Shown piece by piece: positions 1-7,722 of a stretch of DNA of 64,000 nt (positions within the stretch are counted from its first letter, which is position 1; each line of letters opens with the position of its first letter). Under the pieces are notes generated by a model, which had not been told where the DNA came from, did no database searches, and was given only the letters and a program-made list of their open reading frames with translations. Made by a program: the position numbers and the translations under genes. Source of the stretch: Sva-07 sp963828415 (lineage in GTDB: Bacteria; Actinomycetota; Acidimicrobiia; Acidimicrobiales; Ilumatobacteraceae); NCBI GenBank assembly GCA_963828415.1, contig CAWHEI010000009.1:248001-312000 (forward strand). Direction: 5' to 3'.

Positions 1-223
1 CCGCGTCCGCCGGCACGTCGACCGCCCACCAGGCGTCACCTTCGACGATGCCGACGACGTGGCGTTCCCACGTGTCGTCGGCGAGTTCGGTGTCGACGAA
101 CACCGACGTTCCGATCACGTGGATGTACCGATGGCCGCCGGTGTGGTCGGTCGGTTCGAGGTTGAGTGCGGCGTACAGGTCGGCCGAGTTGGGAAGCGGT
201 GCGGCAGGGTTCATCGGATGCAT
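1..223 (-). CDS. 5' part of an unidentified protein, cut by the window edge
   Basis: An open frame of about 74 codons enters from the left edge on the minus strand. The protein starts MHPMNPAAPLPNSADLYAAL and runs on to a WWAVDVPADA segment without a stop. A second ATG lies three codons in. Codon use is normal for the window. The V-G-x-V-x-G-D-x-WWAVD pattern vaguely recalls the N-terminal domain of NAD(+) diphosphatases (NudC type), but too little is present for a family call. It is divergent from the nitrobindin gene, so the two share a short promoter region of about 40 bases. Confidence 0.5.
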   Translation of the reverse strand, partial: MHPMNPAAPLPNSADLYAALNLEPTDHTGGHRYIHVIGTSVFVDTELADDTWERHVVGIVEGDAWWAVDVPADA

Positions 224-264
224 GCGTACCACACGGTGCGGGGGCCGTCCCGTACGGTGAGTGC

Positions 265-750
265 ATGGCCGCCGAACTGCACCCCGATGTCGCCGTGTTG
301 GCACCGCTGCTCGGAACGTGGGAGGGCTCTGGCTCCGGTGAGTACCCGACGATCGACGATTTCGCGTACGTCGAGTCGATCACGTTCGCTCACGTCGGCA
401 AGCCGTTCATCGCGTACACGCAGCGCACCACGCATCCGGAGACGGGTGCACCGATGCACGCCGAGACCGGCTACCTGAGGGTGCCGCGGCCCGGCAGCAT
501 CGAGATCGTGATGGCCCAGCCCACCGGCCTCGCCGAGATCTACGAAGGAGCGGTCGTCGGCGGCGATGCACCGCTGGTGATCGACGTGCGTTCGACCTCG
601 ATCAACTCGACGTCATCGGCCAAGGAGGTCACGGTCACCGAACGCACGATCTCCGTCACCGGCGACCATCTCCACTACACGTTCCGCATGGCCGCCGTCG
701 GCCAACCCCTCCAGCACCACCTGAGCGCGACCTTGCACCGCGTCGGGTGA
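265..750 (+). CDS. nitrobindin / FABP-like heme-binding protein (peroxynitrite isomerase family)
   Basis: This 161-aa protein is the size of single-domain bacterial nitrobindins. It shows the family signature near the N-terminus (LLGTWEGSGSGEYPTI, about residues 15-30) and a C-terminal strand QPLQHHLSATLHR, where the heme-ligating histidine of the family lies. Nitrobindins form a ten-stranded barrel holding ferric heme and can isomerise peroxynitrite to nitrate; they are cytosolic. The ATG at 265 was chosen over longer in-frame options because a TACGGT box (253-258) ends six bases upstream, which fits leaderless transcription, and because the signature then sits at its usual distance from the start. 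A hairpin follows the stop directly. Confidence 0.88.
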   Translation: MAAELHPDVAVLAPLLGTWEGSGSGEYPTIDDFAYVESITFAHVGKPFIAYTQRTTHPETGAPMHAETGYLRVPRPGSIEIVMAQPTGLAEIYEGAVVGGDAPLVIDVRSTSINSTSSAKEVTVTERTISVTGDHLHYTFRMAAVGQPLQHHLSATLHRVG

Positions 751-781
751 CGTACACGACGTGCCTGGCACGACGTGTACG
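751..781 (+). terminator. hairpin directly after the nitrobindin stop codon
   Basis: Two 15-base arms (751-765 and 767-781) are inverted copies with one central mismatch and a single-base spacer. The hairpin begins on the base after the TGA. There is no T-run, as is common for actinobacterial terminators. It separates the nitrobindin gene from the riboswitch leader downstream. Confidence 0.55.
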
Positions 782-830
782 TCCGGGGCGGAATAGCGGG
801 CAGATGTGCCGGGTTGTGCGTGGCGGTCGA

Positions 831-836
831 TACATT
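831..836 (+). promoter_or_regulatory. candidate -10 box of the riboswitch-htpX-ATPase transcript
   Basis: TACATT fits the TANNNT pattern used throughout the window and would start a transcript about 15-20 bases before the riboswitch core. No convincing -35 box was found. Confidence 0.35.
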
Positions 837-858
837 TCGACGCACATCCAGAAAAGTT

Positions 859-995
859 CTGAAGGGGAGTATCCCTCGAGGTCCGTCGTCAACACACCGA
901 GTCCCGAACACCAGGGACGACGTCGGCGGGGCCAGCGATCCCGGTGACGGGGTGGCGGAGAGACCTTCAGCGAACCGACCATCGTTTGCTGAAAG
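859..995 (+). promoter_or_regulatory. yybP-ykoY-type (Mn2+) riboswitch with RBS-sequestering hairpin
   Basis: The leader of the htpX-like gene carries the landmarks of the yybP-ykoY family. Closing helix P1 is CTGAAGG (859-865) with CCTTCAG (964-970), seven perfect pairs. GGGGAGTA (864-871) follows the 5' strand, GTCGTCAACACA lies at 885-896 and GAGAGACC at 958-965. Internal helices are visible: 885-890 with 916-921, and CCCG/CGGG closing a GTGA tetraloop (940-951). The 3' strand of P1 is also part of an alternative 10-bp hairpin (966-975 with 984-993, one G-U) that covers the GAAAG ribosome-binding site at 991-995. Metal binding would stabilise P1 and free the RBS, so this looks like a translational ON switch for Mn2+. 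The family is known to sense Mn2+; its use here is inferred. Confidence 0.82.
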
Positions 996-1001
996 TTGAA
1001 G

Positions 1002-1865
1002 ATGCACACTTCCAACACCCTCAAGACCGTCGTCCTGCTCTCCGGTCTCGCCGGATTCATGGTGCTGATCGGCGCACTGCTCGGTGGCCCCACCGGCCTG
1101 GTCATCGGCCTGCTGTTCGGCCTCGGAATCGTCGGCGCTTCCTACTGGTCATCCGACAAGCTCGCCGTCAAGGCGGCACGCGCCACCGAGGTCGCCCCCG
1201 GACAACTCGACTGGCTGCGCGACGACCTCGTCGAGATCGCCCGCCGCGCCGGCATGCCAACACCTCGCTTGTTCCTGTCGCCGGACCCCCAGCCCAACGC
1301 ATTTGCGACGGGTCGCAACGACAAGACTGCGCTCGTGTGCGTCACCGCCGGCCTACTCCGGGTGCTCGACCGCAGCGAGGTGCGCGGCGTCGTCGCCCAC
1401 GAGGTGGCGCACATCCGCAACAAGGACATCCTGATCGGCTCGATCGCCGCCGCCGTCGCGACAGCGATCTCGGCGATCGCCAACCTGGCACTGTTTGCGG
1501 GCATGTTCGGTGGGAACAGCGATGAGGATGGTCCGAACCCCGCGGTCACGATGCTGCTCGCAATCCTCGCTCCGATCGCCGCTGGTCTGATGCAGATGGC
1601 GCTGTCGCGCTCGCGAGAATTCGAAGCCGACCGCATCGGTGCCGAGCTGCTCGGCGACCCCCGCCCGCTCGCGAGCGCGCTCGCCAAGCTCGACCGCACC
1701 TCGAAGGAGATCCCGATGGACGTCGATCCTGCGCATGCCACCGCGTACATCGTCAACCCGCTCACCGGCAGGCAGGCCGACTTCACCAAGCTGTTCATGA
1801 CGCACCCCCCGATGGAGGAGCGGATCGCCCGCTTGCTCGGCGCGCGAGCACAGGTCACCGCATGA
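1002..1865 (+). CDS. htpX: HtpX-like M48 family membrane zinc metalloprotease
   Basis: This 287-aa protein starts with two hydrophobic segments (about residues 8-45), then carries the zinc site HEVAHIRN, a second pair of membrane segments around IAAAVATAISAIANLALFAGM and MLLAILAPIAAGLMQMAL, and the third zinc ligand region REFEADRIGAELLG. The order matches HtpX, a membrane-bound protease that degrades damaged membrane proteins. ATG 1002 was preferred over the in-frame TTG at 996 because GAAAG (991-995) then has normal spacing and HtpX proteins usually open close to NTLKT. It follows a Mn2+-type riboswitch and overlaps the next gene by four bases (ATGA), so the two should be co-translated. Confidence 0.93.
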   Translation: MHTSNTLKTVVLLSGLAGFMVLIGALLGGPTGLVIGLLFGLGIVGASYWSSDKLAVKAARATEVAPGQLDWLRDDLVEIARRAGMPTPRLFLSPDPQPNAFATGRNDKTALVCVTAGLLRVLDRSEVRGVVAHEVAHIRNKDILIGSIAAAVATAISAIANLALFAGMFGGNSDEDGPNPAVTMLLAILAPIAAGLMQMALSRSREFEADRIGAELLGDPRPLASALAKLDRTSKEIPMDVDPAHATAYIVNPLTGRQADFTKLFMTHPPMEERIARLLGARAQVTA

Positions 1866-4579
1866 CGGCGACCTCGACAGTCAGTGGCGTGGTCTCGGTC
1901 GACTGGCACCGCCGAAGCACCTCCGCCGTTCTCGCCGAGTTCGAGTCGTCGTTCGACGGTCTCGACGATGCCAGCATCGAACGGCGGCGCGCCGAGGTCG
2001 GCCCGAACGAGCTGCAGGAGTCCGCCGGGACGAGCCCCCTCAAGCTGATCTGGGGCCAGATCTCCTCGGTGATGGTGCTGATCCTGATCGGCGCCGCGGT
2101 CCTGTCGCTGCTGCTCGGCAAGTACCTCGAAGCGGGCGCCATCGGCGCGATCGTCGTGCTGTTCACGGCACTCGGCTTCTATCAGGAGTACCGCGCCGAA
2201 CAAGCGATCGCCGCACTGCGCCGGATGGCGGTGCCGTCCGCCCGCGTGACCCGCGGTGGACGGATGACGTCGGTGCCGGTCGGTGAACTCGTGCCCGGCG
2301 ACATCGTGCACCTCGACGCCGGCACCGTCGTGCCCGCCGACCTGCGCCTCGTCGAGGTGGCGAGCCTGCGCATCGAAGAAGCCACGCTCACCGGAGAGTC
2401 CGAACCGATCGACAAGCAGACCGACGCAGTCGATCGTGACGGCCTGGCGCTCGGCGACCGCCTGTGCATGGCCTACTCAGGGACGCAGGTCGCAGCCGGG
2501 CGCGGCCTGGGTGTCGTCGTCGCCACGGGCATGCGGACCGAACTCGGCCGGATCGCCACCCTGCTCCAGGATGTCGAGTCCGAACAGACACCGCTGCAGC
2601 GACGCCTCGACCGCGTCGGCAAGCAGCTCGCGCTCCTCGGTGTCGCGGTCGCTCTCGCCGTCGTCGTGATGGGAGCGATCAGCGGCGAATCGCTGACCGA
2701 CCTCGTGCTGACGGCCATCAGCGTTGCGGTGGCCGTCATCCCCGAGGGGCTGCCTGCCGTCGTCACGTTCACGCTGGCGATCGGGTCGCAACGGATGCTG
2801 CGACGACAGGCGCTGATCCGCAAGCTGCCGGCGGTGGAGACGCTGGGGTCGGTCACGGTGATCTGCTCCGACAAGACCGGCACGCTCACCCAGAACCGGA
2901 TGACGGTGACCGTGCTCGACGTCGCCGGCCAAGAGGTGCGCCTCGATACCGACGCCGCCGCCGCGGTCAGAACCGCCCCGTCGTCCGCCGCAGTGACCCT
3001 GGTCGCCGGCGCGCTCTGCAACGATGGTGCCGAGGATGTCGGCAGCGACGGTGCGCAGCTCTGGCTGGGCGATCCGACCGAGACCGCACTGCTGCAGGCC
3101 GCCGTCGACGCCGGCCTCGACGTGCACGATCTGCGCGCTCGGATCCCACGGGTCGACGAGCGGCCGTTCGACTCGACCCGCAAACGGATGAGCACGATCC
3201 ACGCTCCGCTGCACGGTTCGGTCGACGAACTCGCCGAGCTTCCACAGGACGTCCCGCTCGCGTTCGTGAAGGGCGCCGTCGACGGGCTGCTCCAGCACGC
3301 AACCGCCGTGTGGGACCACGACGTTGCGGTCCCGCTGGACGACGATTGGCACGCTCGGATCTCAGCGGGGAACGATGCGCTCGCCGCAGCCGGCATGCGC
3401 GTGCTGGGCGTGGCGTTCCGACCGTTGGCCGCGGACGACGACGACCCGGAGACCGACCTCGTGCTGCTCGGATTGGTCGGCATCATCGACCCCCCTCGCT
3501 CCGAGGTGCGCGACGCCGTCGCCGTCTGTCGACAAGCAGGTATCCGCCCGGTGATGATCACCGGCGACCATCCGCTGACGGCGGTGGCGATCGCCAACGA
3601 CCTCGGCATCAGCGACACCGACCGGGCGCTCGTCGGTGCCGAACTCGACCGTCTCGACGACGAGGAGTTCGCCGCCGCAGTGCGCGAAGTCTCGGTGTTC
3701 GCTCGGGTGTCGCCGGAGCACAAGCTCCGCATCGTCGGGGCGCTGCAACAACAGCATCAGGTCGTGGCGATGACCGGCGACGGTGTCAACGATGCCCCGG
3801 CGCTCAAGCGTGCCGACATCGGCGTGGCGATGGGCATCACCGGCACCGACGTGTCGAAGGAAGCCGCCGACATGGTGCTGCGCGACGACAACTTCGCCAC
3901 GATCGTCGCGGCCGTCGAAGAGGGCCGCGTCATCTACGACAACCTGCGACGCTTCGTCAGCTTCGCCGTCGCCGGCAACTTCGGCAAGATCATCGTGATG
4001 CTCGGGTGGCCGATCCCGTTCCTCATCGTCGGCTCGGACACGACGGCGATCGCCTTCCTGCCGCTGCAACTGCTGTGGCTCAACCTGATGACCGACGGCC
4101 TGCTCGGGCTGTCGATGGGAGTGGAGCCGGCCGAGCAGTCGGTCATGGAACGCCCACCGCACTCGCCCTCCGACGGGCTGTGGGCGAACGGTCTCGGGAC
4201 GCGGACCGTGTGGATCGGCATGGTGATCGGCGCCGTCACGCTCGGGCTCGGCTTCGCCTATTACGCGGCCGATCTCGAGCAGTGGCAGACCGTGATGTTC
4301 ACGACGCTGGCGTTCATGCAGGTCGGGCAGGCCTTCGCGACCCGGTCGTCGACCGAGTCGCTGCGCACGATCGGCTGGCGGACGAACCCGCTGATGCTCG
4401 CCATCGCCGGCCTCGTGATCGTGCTGCAGCTGCTCGTGCTCTACACCCCGCTGAGCGAGTTTCTCGATCTCGATGCACTGAGCCCCGCCGACCTCGCGGT
4501 GTGCGCTGTGGCAGGCCTCGGACTGCTCGCTCTCGTCGAATCCGTCAAGGCCATCAAGCGTCGCCGGGTTGTTCCTTGA
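1862..4579 (+). CDS. P-type (P2A-like) cation-transporting ATPase, candidate Mn2+/Ca2+ exporter
   Basis: The 905-aa protein has all P-type ATPase landmarks: actuator motif LTGES, transmembrane-4 motif PEGLP, phosphorylation motif CSDKTGTLT (Asp about 337), TGDGVNDAPALK hinge near residue 640, and NLMTDGLLGL in membrane segment 6. PEGLP with N-x-x-TD is typical of P2A Ca2+/Mn2+ pumps rather than heavy-metal P1B pumps, and there is no N-terminal metal-binding domain. The N-terminus keeps the cation-ATPase_N fold (SVDWHRRSTSAVLAEF). ATP-driven export of a divalent cation is the likely role. Co-transcription behind a Mn2+-type riboswitch points to manganese; substrate is inferred. The 3' end overlaps the convergent S9 peptidase gene by 26 bases. 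Confidence 0.93.
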   Translation: MTATSTVSGVVSVDWHRRSTSAVLAEFESSFDGLDDASIERRRAEVGPNELQESAGTSPLKLIWGQISSVMVLILIGAAVLSLLLGKYLEAGAIGAIVVLFTALGFYQEYRAEQAIAALRRMAVPSARVTRGGRMTSVPVGELVPGDIVHLDAGTVVPADLRLVEVASLRIEEATLTGESEPIDKQTDAVDRDGLALGDRLCMAYSGTQVAAGRGLGVVVATGMRTELGRIATLLQDVESEQTPLQRRLDRVGKQLALLGVAVALAVVVMGAISGESLTDLVLTAISVAVAVIPEGLPAVVTFTLAIGSQRMLRRQALIRKLPAVETLGSVTVICSDKTGTLTQNRMTVTVLDVAGQEVRLDTDAAAAVRTAPSSAAVTLVAGALCNDGAEDVGSDGAQLWLGDPTETALLQAAVDAGLDVHDLRARIPRVDERPFDSTRKRMSTIHAPLHGSVDELAELPQDVPLAFVKGAVDGLLQHATAVWDHDVAVPLDDDWHARISAGNDALAAAGMRVLGVAFRPLAADDDDPETDLVLLGLVGIIDPPRSEVRDAVAVCRQAGIRPVMITGDHPLTAVAIANDLGISDTDRALVGAELDRLDDEEFAAAVREVSVFARVSPEHKLRIVGALQQQHQVVAMTGDGVNDAPALKRADIGVAMGITGTDVSKEAADMVLRDDNFATIVAAVEEGRVIYDNLRRFVSFAVAGNFGKIIVMLGWPIPFLIVGSDTTAIAFLPLQLLWLNLMTDGLLGLSMGVEPAEQSVMERPPHSPSDGLWANGLGTRTVWIGMVIGAVTLGLGFAYYAADLEQWQTVMFTTLAFMQVGQAFATRSSTESLRTIGWRTNPLMLAIAGLVIVLQLLVLYTPLSEFLDLDALSPADLAVCAVAGLGLLALVESVKAIKRRRVVP

Positions 4580-6452
4580 GCTTCTCGGCAAACCAGTCGA
4601 GGATGATTTCGCCTCGCTGCACCCGGTGGAGGGGCGAACCCGAGCGGGACAGCTCGTGGTCCTCGTCGGGGAAGCGGTAGAAGTCGACCTCTTTGTCGAG
4701 CAGCTTGAGCGCGACCCAGAGTTCCTCCGCCTGGGCGATCGGGCAGCGCCAGTCGTTCTCGGAGTGGATGATCAGCATCGGCGTGTCGATGTTGCGCACT
4801 GCCCGCATGGGCGAGCGACGCTCGTACTCCTCGGGGTCGGCGATGTGCGACACGCCGTGCTCGGTGACGAACGCGGTCGAGATGTCCGACGACCACTCCT
4901 CCGATGCCAGGTTGTTGACCGCCCGCTCGGAACAGAACGCCTTGAACCGTTCCCCGTGGTGCCCCGCGAGCCACGTCGCCATGAACCCGCCGTACGACCC
5001 ACCGAGCATGCCGACCCGGTCGCGATCGCAGAACTCGAACCGGTCGAGTGCCGTGTCGATGATGGCGAGCACGTCGTCGACGTCGACGCTGCCCCACCCA
5101 GCGCCTGGACGCACCGGGTGCTTCGGGCCGAGGATCGCTTGCCCCCACGCCGTCTCGCGGCCGCTGCCGCCGCGTGGGTTGCCGGCGACGACGACGAACC
5201 CTGCGGCGGCCTGCATCTGGAACTCGTCGAAGAAGTGCTCGCCGTACTGGGTGAACGGTCCGCCGTGGACATTGAGGAGGACGGGGTACCGCTTGGTCTC
5301 GTCGAAGTCCGCGGGCCGCATGATCCAGGCGTCGATCTCGCCGGTGCCATCGGTGGTCGCTGCGGTGAAGTGTTCCCACGTGAGCAGCTGGGCCGCCACT
5401 GCATCGCCGACGCGGGTGCGGCGTTCGTCGCCGACGTAGAGCTCGGCGGGGTGATCGACGCAATCGCGTGCGGTGGCGACCACGCCGCTTGCGGCATCGA
5501 ATGACGACACCGTGACCGGACCTGCGGTCACCTGAGCGGGGACACCGGTGCCATCGGTCGAGACCCGGTAGAGGTGCGTCGCGCCGCGGTCCTCGGCGAT
5601 CGCCAACAGATGGTGGTCGGACTCCCAGACGGGCGACGGGCTCCCGGCCGTGGTCTCGAAGGTCCGGTCCAGGCCGGTCGAGATCCAACGAATCTCCGAC
5701 TCCGGCGCGCAGGTGCTGCCGATCGGGAGGACGCCGACCTTGGCGTTCTGGGGGAACGTCGACGGGTCACCGAAACCGATGAAGGCCACCTCGGTACCGT
5801 CGGGCGACACCGACGGCGAGCTGTAGTCGCCGTCGTGAGCGGTGAGGCATCGGATGCCGTCACCTTCGGTCGGTGCCAGCTCGACGACGTAGAGGTCGCG
5901 GGCGAGATCTCGGTCCCAGGTGTCGTGGCGCTGGGCGGCGGTGACGACGCCAGAGGAGTCGCGCAGCCAGCTCACCCCGTCGTGCTGGAATTCCCCAGGT
6001 GTCAGGTTGCGGGGCGCGCCGGTGCCATCCGCGGCCACGACGTGGACGTGTTGGGGGCGGTCGAAGATCCAGTTCTCACCGTTGAGTCGGCTGAAGAACC
6101 GTTCGATCTTGCGTGGTGCCTGCCATGACTCGTCCTTCGCCTCGTAGCGCTCGTCGCGGGTTCGGCTCGTGAACGCCAGCCAACGGCCGTCCGGCGACCA
6201 CGCGACGCTGTCGAGGCCGTCGGGCATCGTGCACAGTGTTCGCAGCTCGCCGCTCGCCGTGACCGGGAGGACGTGCAGCGTCGAGTCGCTCTCCTTCGCT
6301 CCTCGTTTCGAGGTGAACGCGAGGTGGCGCCCGTCGGGAGACCATGTCGGTTTGGCGTCGTGGTCGCCGCCGCTGACCGGTGCGTCGTCGATCCACACTC
6401 GGCTGCGGGTGACATTCTTGGCCAGGTCGATCGTCGACACGACGAAGGCCAC
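4554..6452 (-). CDS. S9 family prolyl oligopeptidase / acylaminoacyl-peptidase-like (5' end frameshifted)
   Basis: The first half holds TolB/WD-like beta-propeller repeats (SPDGRHLAF, SPDGRWLAF, SPDGTEVAF). The C-terminal alpha/beta hydrolase has nucleophile motif GGSYGG (Ser about 483), Asp in HSENDWR and His in DEDHELS, the S9C triad of enzymes that cleave short or N-acylated peptides. The GTG at 6452 cuts into the first propeller strand. Reading further upstream the same frame encodes IARSPNGSSTDAAASDRSLL but reaches a stop before any start codon. Removing one base from the GGGG run at 6537-6540 joins it to ATG 6564, which has a TACCGT box seven bases upstream (6572-6577). The intact gene would be about 669 aa. 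Confidence 0.9.
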   Translation of the reverse strand: MAFVVSTIDLAKNVTRSRVWIDDAPVSGGDHDAKPTWSPDGRHLAFTSKRGAKESDSTLHVLPVTASGELRTLCTMPDGLDSVAWSPDGRWLAFTSRTRDERYEAKDESWQAPRKIERFFSRLNGENWIFDRPQHVHVVAADGTGAPRNLTPGEFQHDGVSWLRDSSGVVTAAQRHDTWDRDLARDLYVVELAPTEGDGIRCLTAHDGDYSSPSVSPDGTEVAFIGFGDPSTFPQNAKVGVLPIGSTCAPESEIRWISTGLDRTFETTAGSPSPVWESDHHLLAIAEDRGATHLYRVSTDGTGVPAQVTAGPVTVSSFDAASGVVATARDCVDHPAELYVGDERRTRVGDAVAAQLLTWEHFTAATTDGTGEIDAWIMRPADFDETKRYPVLLNVHGGPFTQYGEHFFDEFQMQAAAGFVVVAGNPRGGSGRETAWGQAILGPKHPVRPGAGWGSVDVDDVLAIIDTALDRFEFCDRDRVGMLGGSYGGFMATWLAGHHGERFKAFCSERAVNNLASEEWSSDISTAFVTEHGVSHIADPEEYERRSPMRAVRNIDTPMLIIHSENDWRCPIAQAEELWVALKLLDKEVDFYRFPDEDHELSRSGSPLHRVQRGEIILDWFAEKLKEQPGDA

Positions 6453-6564
6453 ATGGCCGCCGTCCGGGCTGAGCAGCGACCGATCCGACGCTGCTGCGTC
6501 CGTCGATGAGCCGTTCGGCGATCTCGCGATGTGATCGGGGCGACGACTGGATGATCTGGTTCAT
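6453..6564 (-). other. displaced 5' coding segment of the S9 peptidase (frameshift zone)
   Basis: ATG 6564 opens MNQIIQSSP and then leaves the peptidase frame after the GGGG run (plus-strand 6537-6540). With one G dropped the frame continues DHIARSPNG... into LLSPDGGHVAFVV, which is a normal S9 N-terminus. This stretch belongs to the peptidase gene, either as an assembly indel or as a recent natural frameshift. Confidence 0.75.
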
Positions 6565-6585
6565 CGCCCCGACGGTAGTGGCGAC

Positions 6586-7629
6586 CTACTCGGCCAGGCC
6601 GACGGGCTGGTCGTCGATGATCTGGTCGAGGTACTCCGACATGCCGTAGCCGACGCGGCCCGCGAAGTCGCCGGAGTGGATCGTCCACTTCGTGTAGGCC
6701 TCCGAGATGCGGGTCTGCAGCCACTCACCGTCCGGCGTCTGGCGGCGGTTGCGCAGGGGAATCAGGCTGAGCGCCTCGCCCGTGAAGTTCCACTCGCGGT
6801 CGCTGCGACTCGATCGGATCGTGCCTTCGATGCGGTCGTGGTAGCTCTCGTCGCCGCGGGTTTCGGTGGAGATCTGGACGTCGTCGCAGAGGTGCATCAC
6901 GCCGTTCTCCCACACGAAGCCGCCACGCGTGCCGTCGCTGTCGCGCTTGGCGACCCGGCTCGCCATGAACCCGAAGTTCTCGTCGACGTTCACCGTGAGC
7001 CAGCGGTAGTACCAGGGTGCCTGCCAGTAGCGAGGTCCCCACGAATGGTCGCGCAACCCGAACCCGGCAATCTGCCATTCGCGCTCGCCGACGCGGATCG
7101 TGCCGGTCGCCTCGATCAGCTGCTCGTAGTGACCCTTGGCGAACTCCTCGCCCGGCTTTTCGTGCGGTTCGTCGGGCTCACCGCCGAACATGCTGGAGCG
7201 GCCCTGACCGGTGAAGGTGAGGTGGACCTCGGCCTCCGCGAACGGGTTGTTGGTGAACGCCTCTTTCGGGTTGGCCATCTGCTCGGGCTCGTCGAGCACG
7301 ACGACCTTGCCGACGTAGTCGATGCGCAGTTCTTCGAATGGCTTGACCATCGTCCAGGTGAGGCCCGCAGCATCGAAGGCGTCGTTGTTGTCGATCGCCG
7401 GGCGCTTGAACATGAACCCGACCTGGCGGTTGCCACCCTCGACGTCCGGCGGCAGGTACAGGCACACCGTCATCTCGGCGGTTCCCTCGTTGGCGCGGTT
7501 GCCCATCCGGAACCATCCGCCGACGCCCTGCGCTGGGTCGAAGCAGTTGATGTACATGCTCTCGTTGAAGTTCGGCTCGGGGCCGAGCTCGTGCATGTAT
7601 TCGTCGGACTCGTCGAGACGTACACCCAT
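6586..7629 (-). CDS. CrtC/AttH-like (DUF7064/DUF7065-type) protein of unknown substrate
   Basis: A 347-aa soluble protein without signal peptide. Recognisable blocks are NESMYINCFDPAQGVGGWFR at the N-terminus, VGFMFKRP, and FGLRDHSWGPRYWQAPWYY in the middle. This layout resembles actinobacterial proteins with a two-lobed lipocalin-like fold related to carotenoid hydratase CrtC and AttH, often found among lipid and steroid genes; no reaction is established. The family call is from memory of the motif pattern. ATG 7629 has a TACCGT box seven bases upstream (plus strand 7637-7642), so the mRNA is probably leaderless. It is divergent from the TauD-like dioxygenase, which may hint at a shared pathway. 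Confidence 0.72.
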   Translation of the reverse strand: MGVRLDESDEYMHELGPEPNFNESMYINCFDPAQGVGGWFRMGNRANEGTAEMTVCLYLPPDVEGGNRQVGFMFKRPAIDNNDAFDAAGLTWTMVKPFEELRIDYVGKVVVLDEPEQMANPKEAFTNNPFAEAEVHLTFTGQGRSSMFGGEPDEPHEKPGEEFAKGHYEQLIEATGTIRVGEREWQIAGFGLRDHSWGPRYWQAPWYYRWLTVNVDENFGFMASRVAKRDSDGTRGGFVWENGVMHLCDDVQISTETRGDESYHDRIEGTIRSSRSDREWNFTGEALSLIPLRNRRQTPDGEWLQTRISEAYTKWTIHSGDFAGRVGYGMSEYLDQIIDDQPVGLAE

Positions 7630-7722
7630 GCGCTCGACGGTACGGGGCGGCGATGATCGGCGACGGATCGGACGGCAGTACCGTGTGCGACGCAGCGATC
7701 GGCGCTGCGCTGAAGGGACGAG

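Noticed and set aside
2464..4680. 738-codon plus-strand frame overlapping the P-type ATPase
   Set aside because: Arg-rich shadow frame; the ATPase frame carries every family motif.
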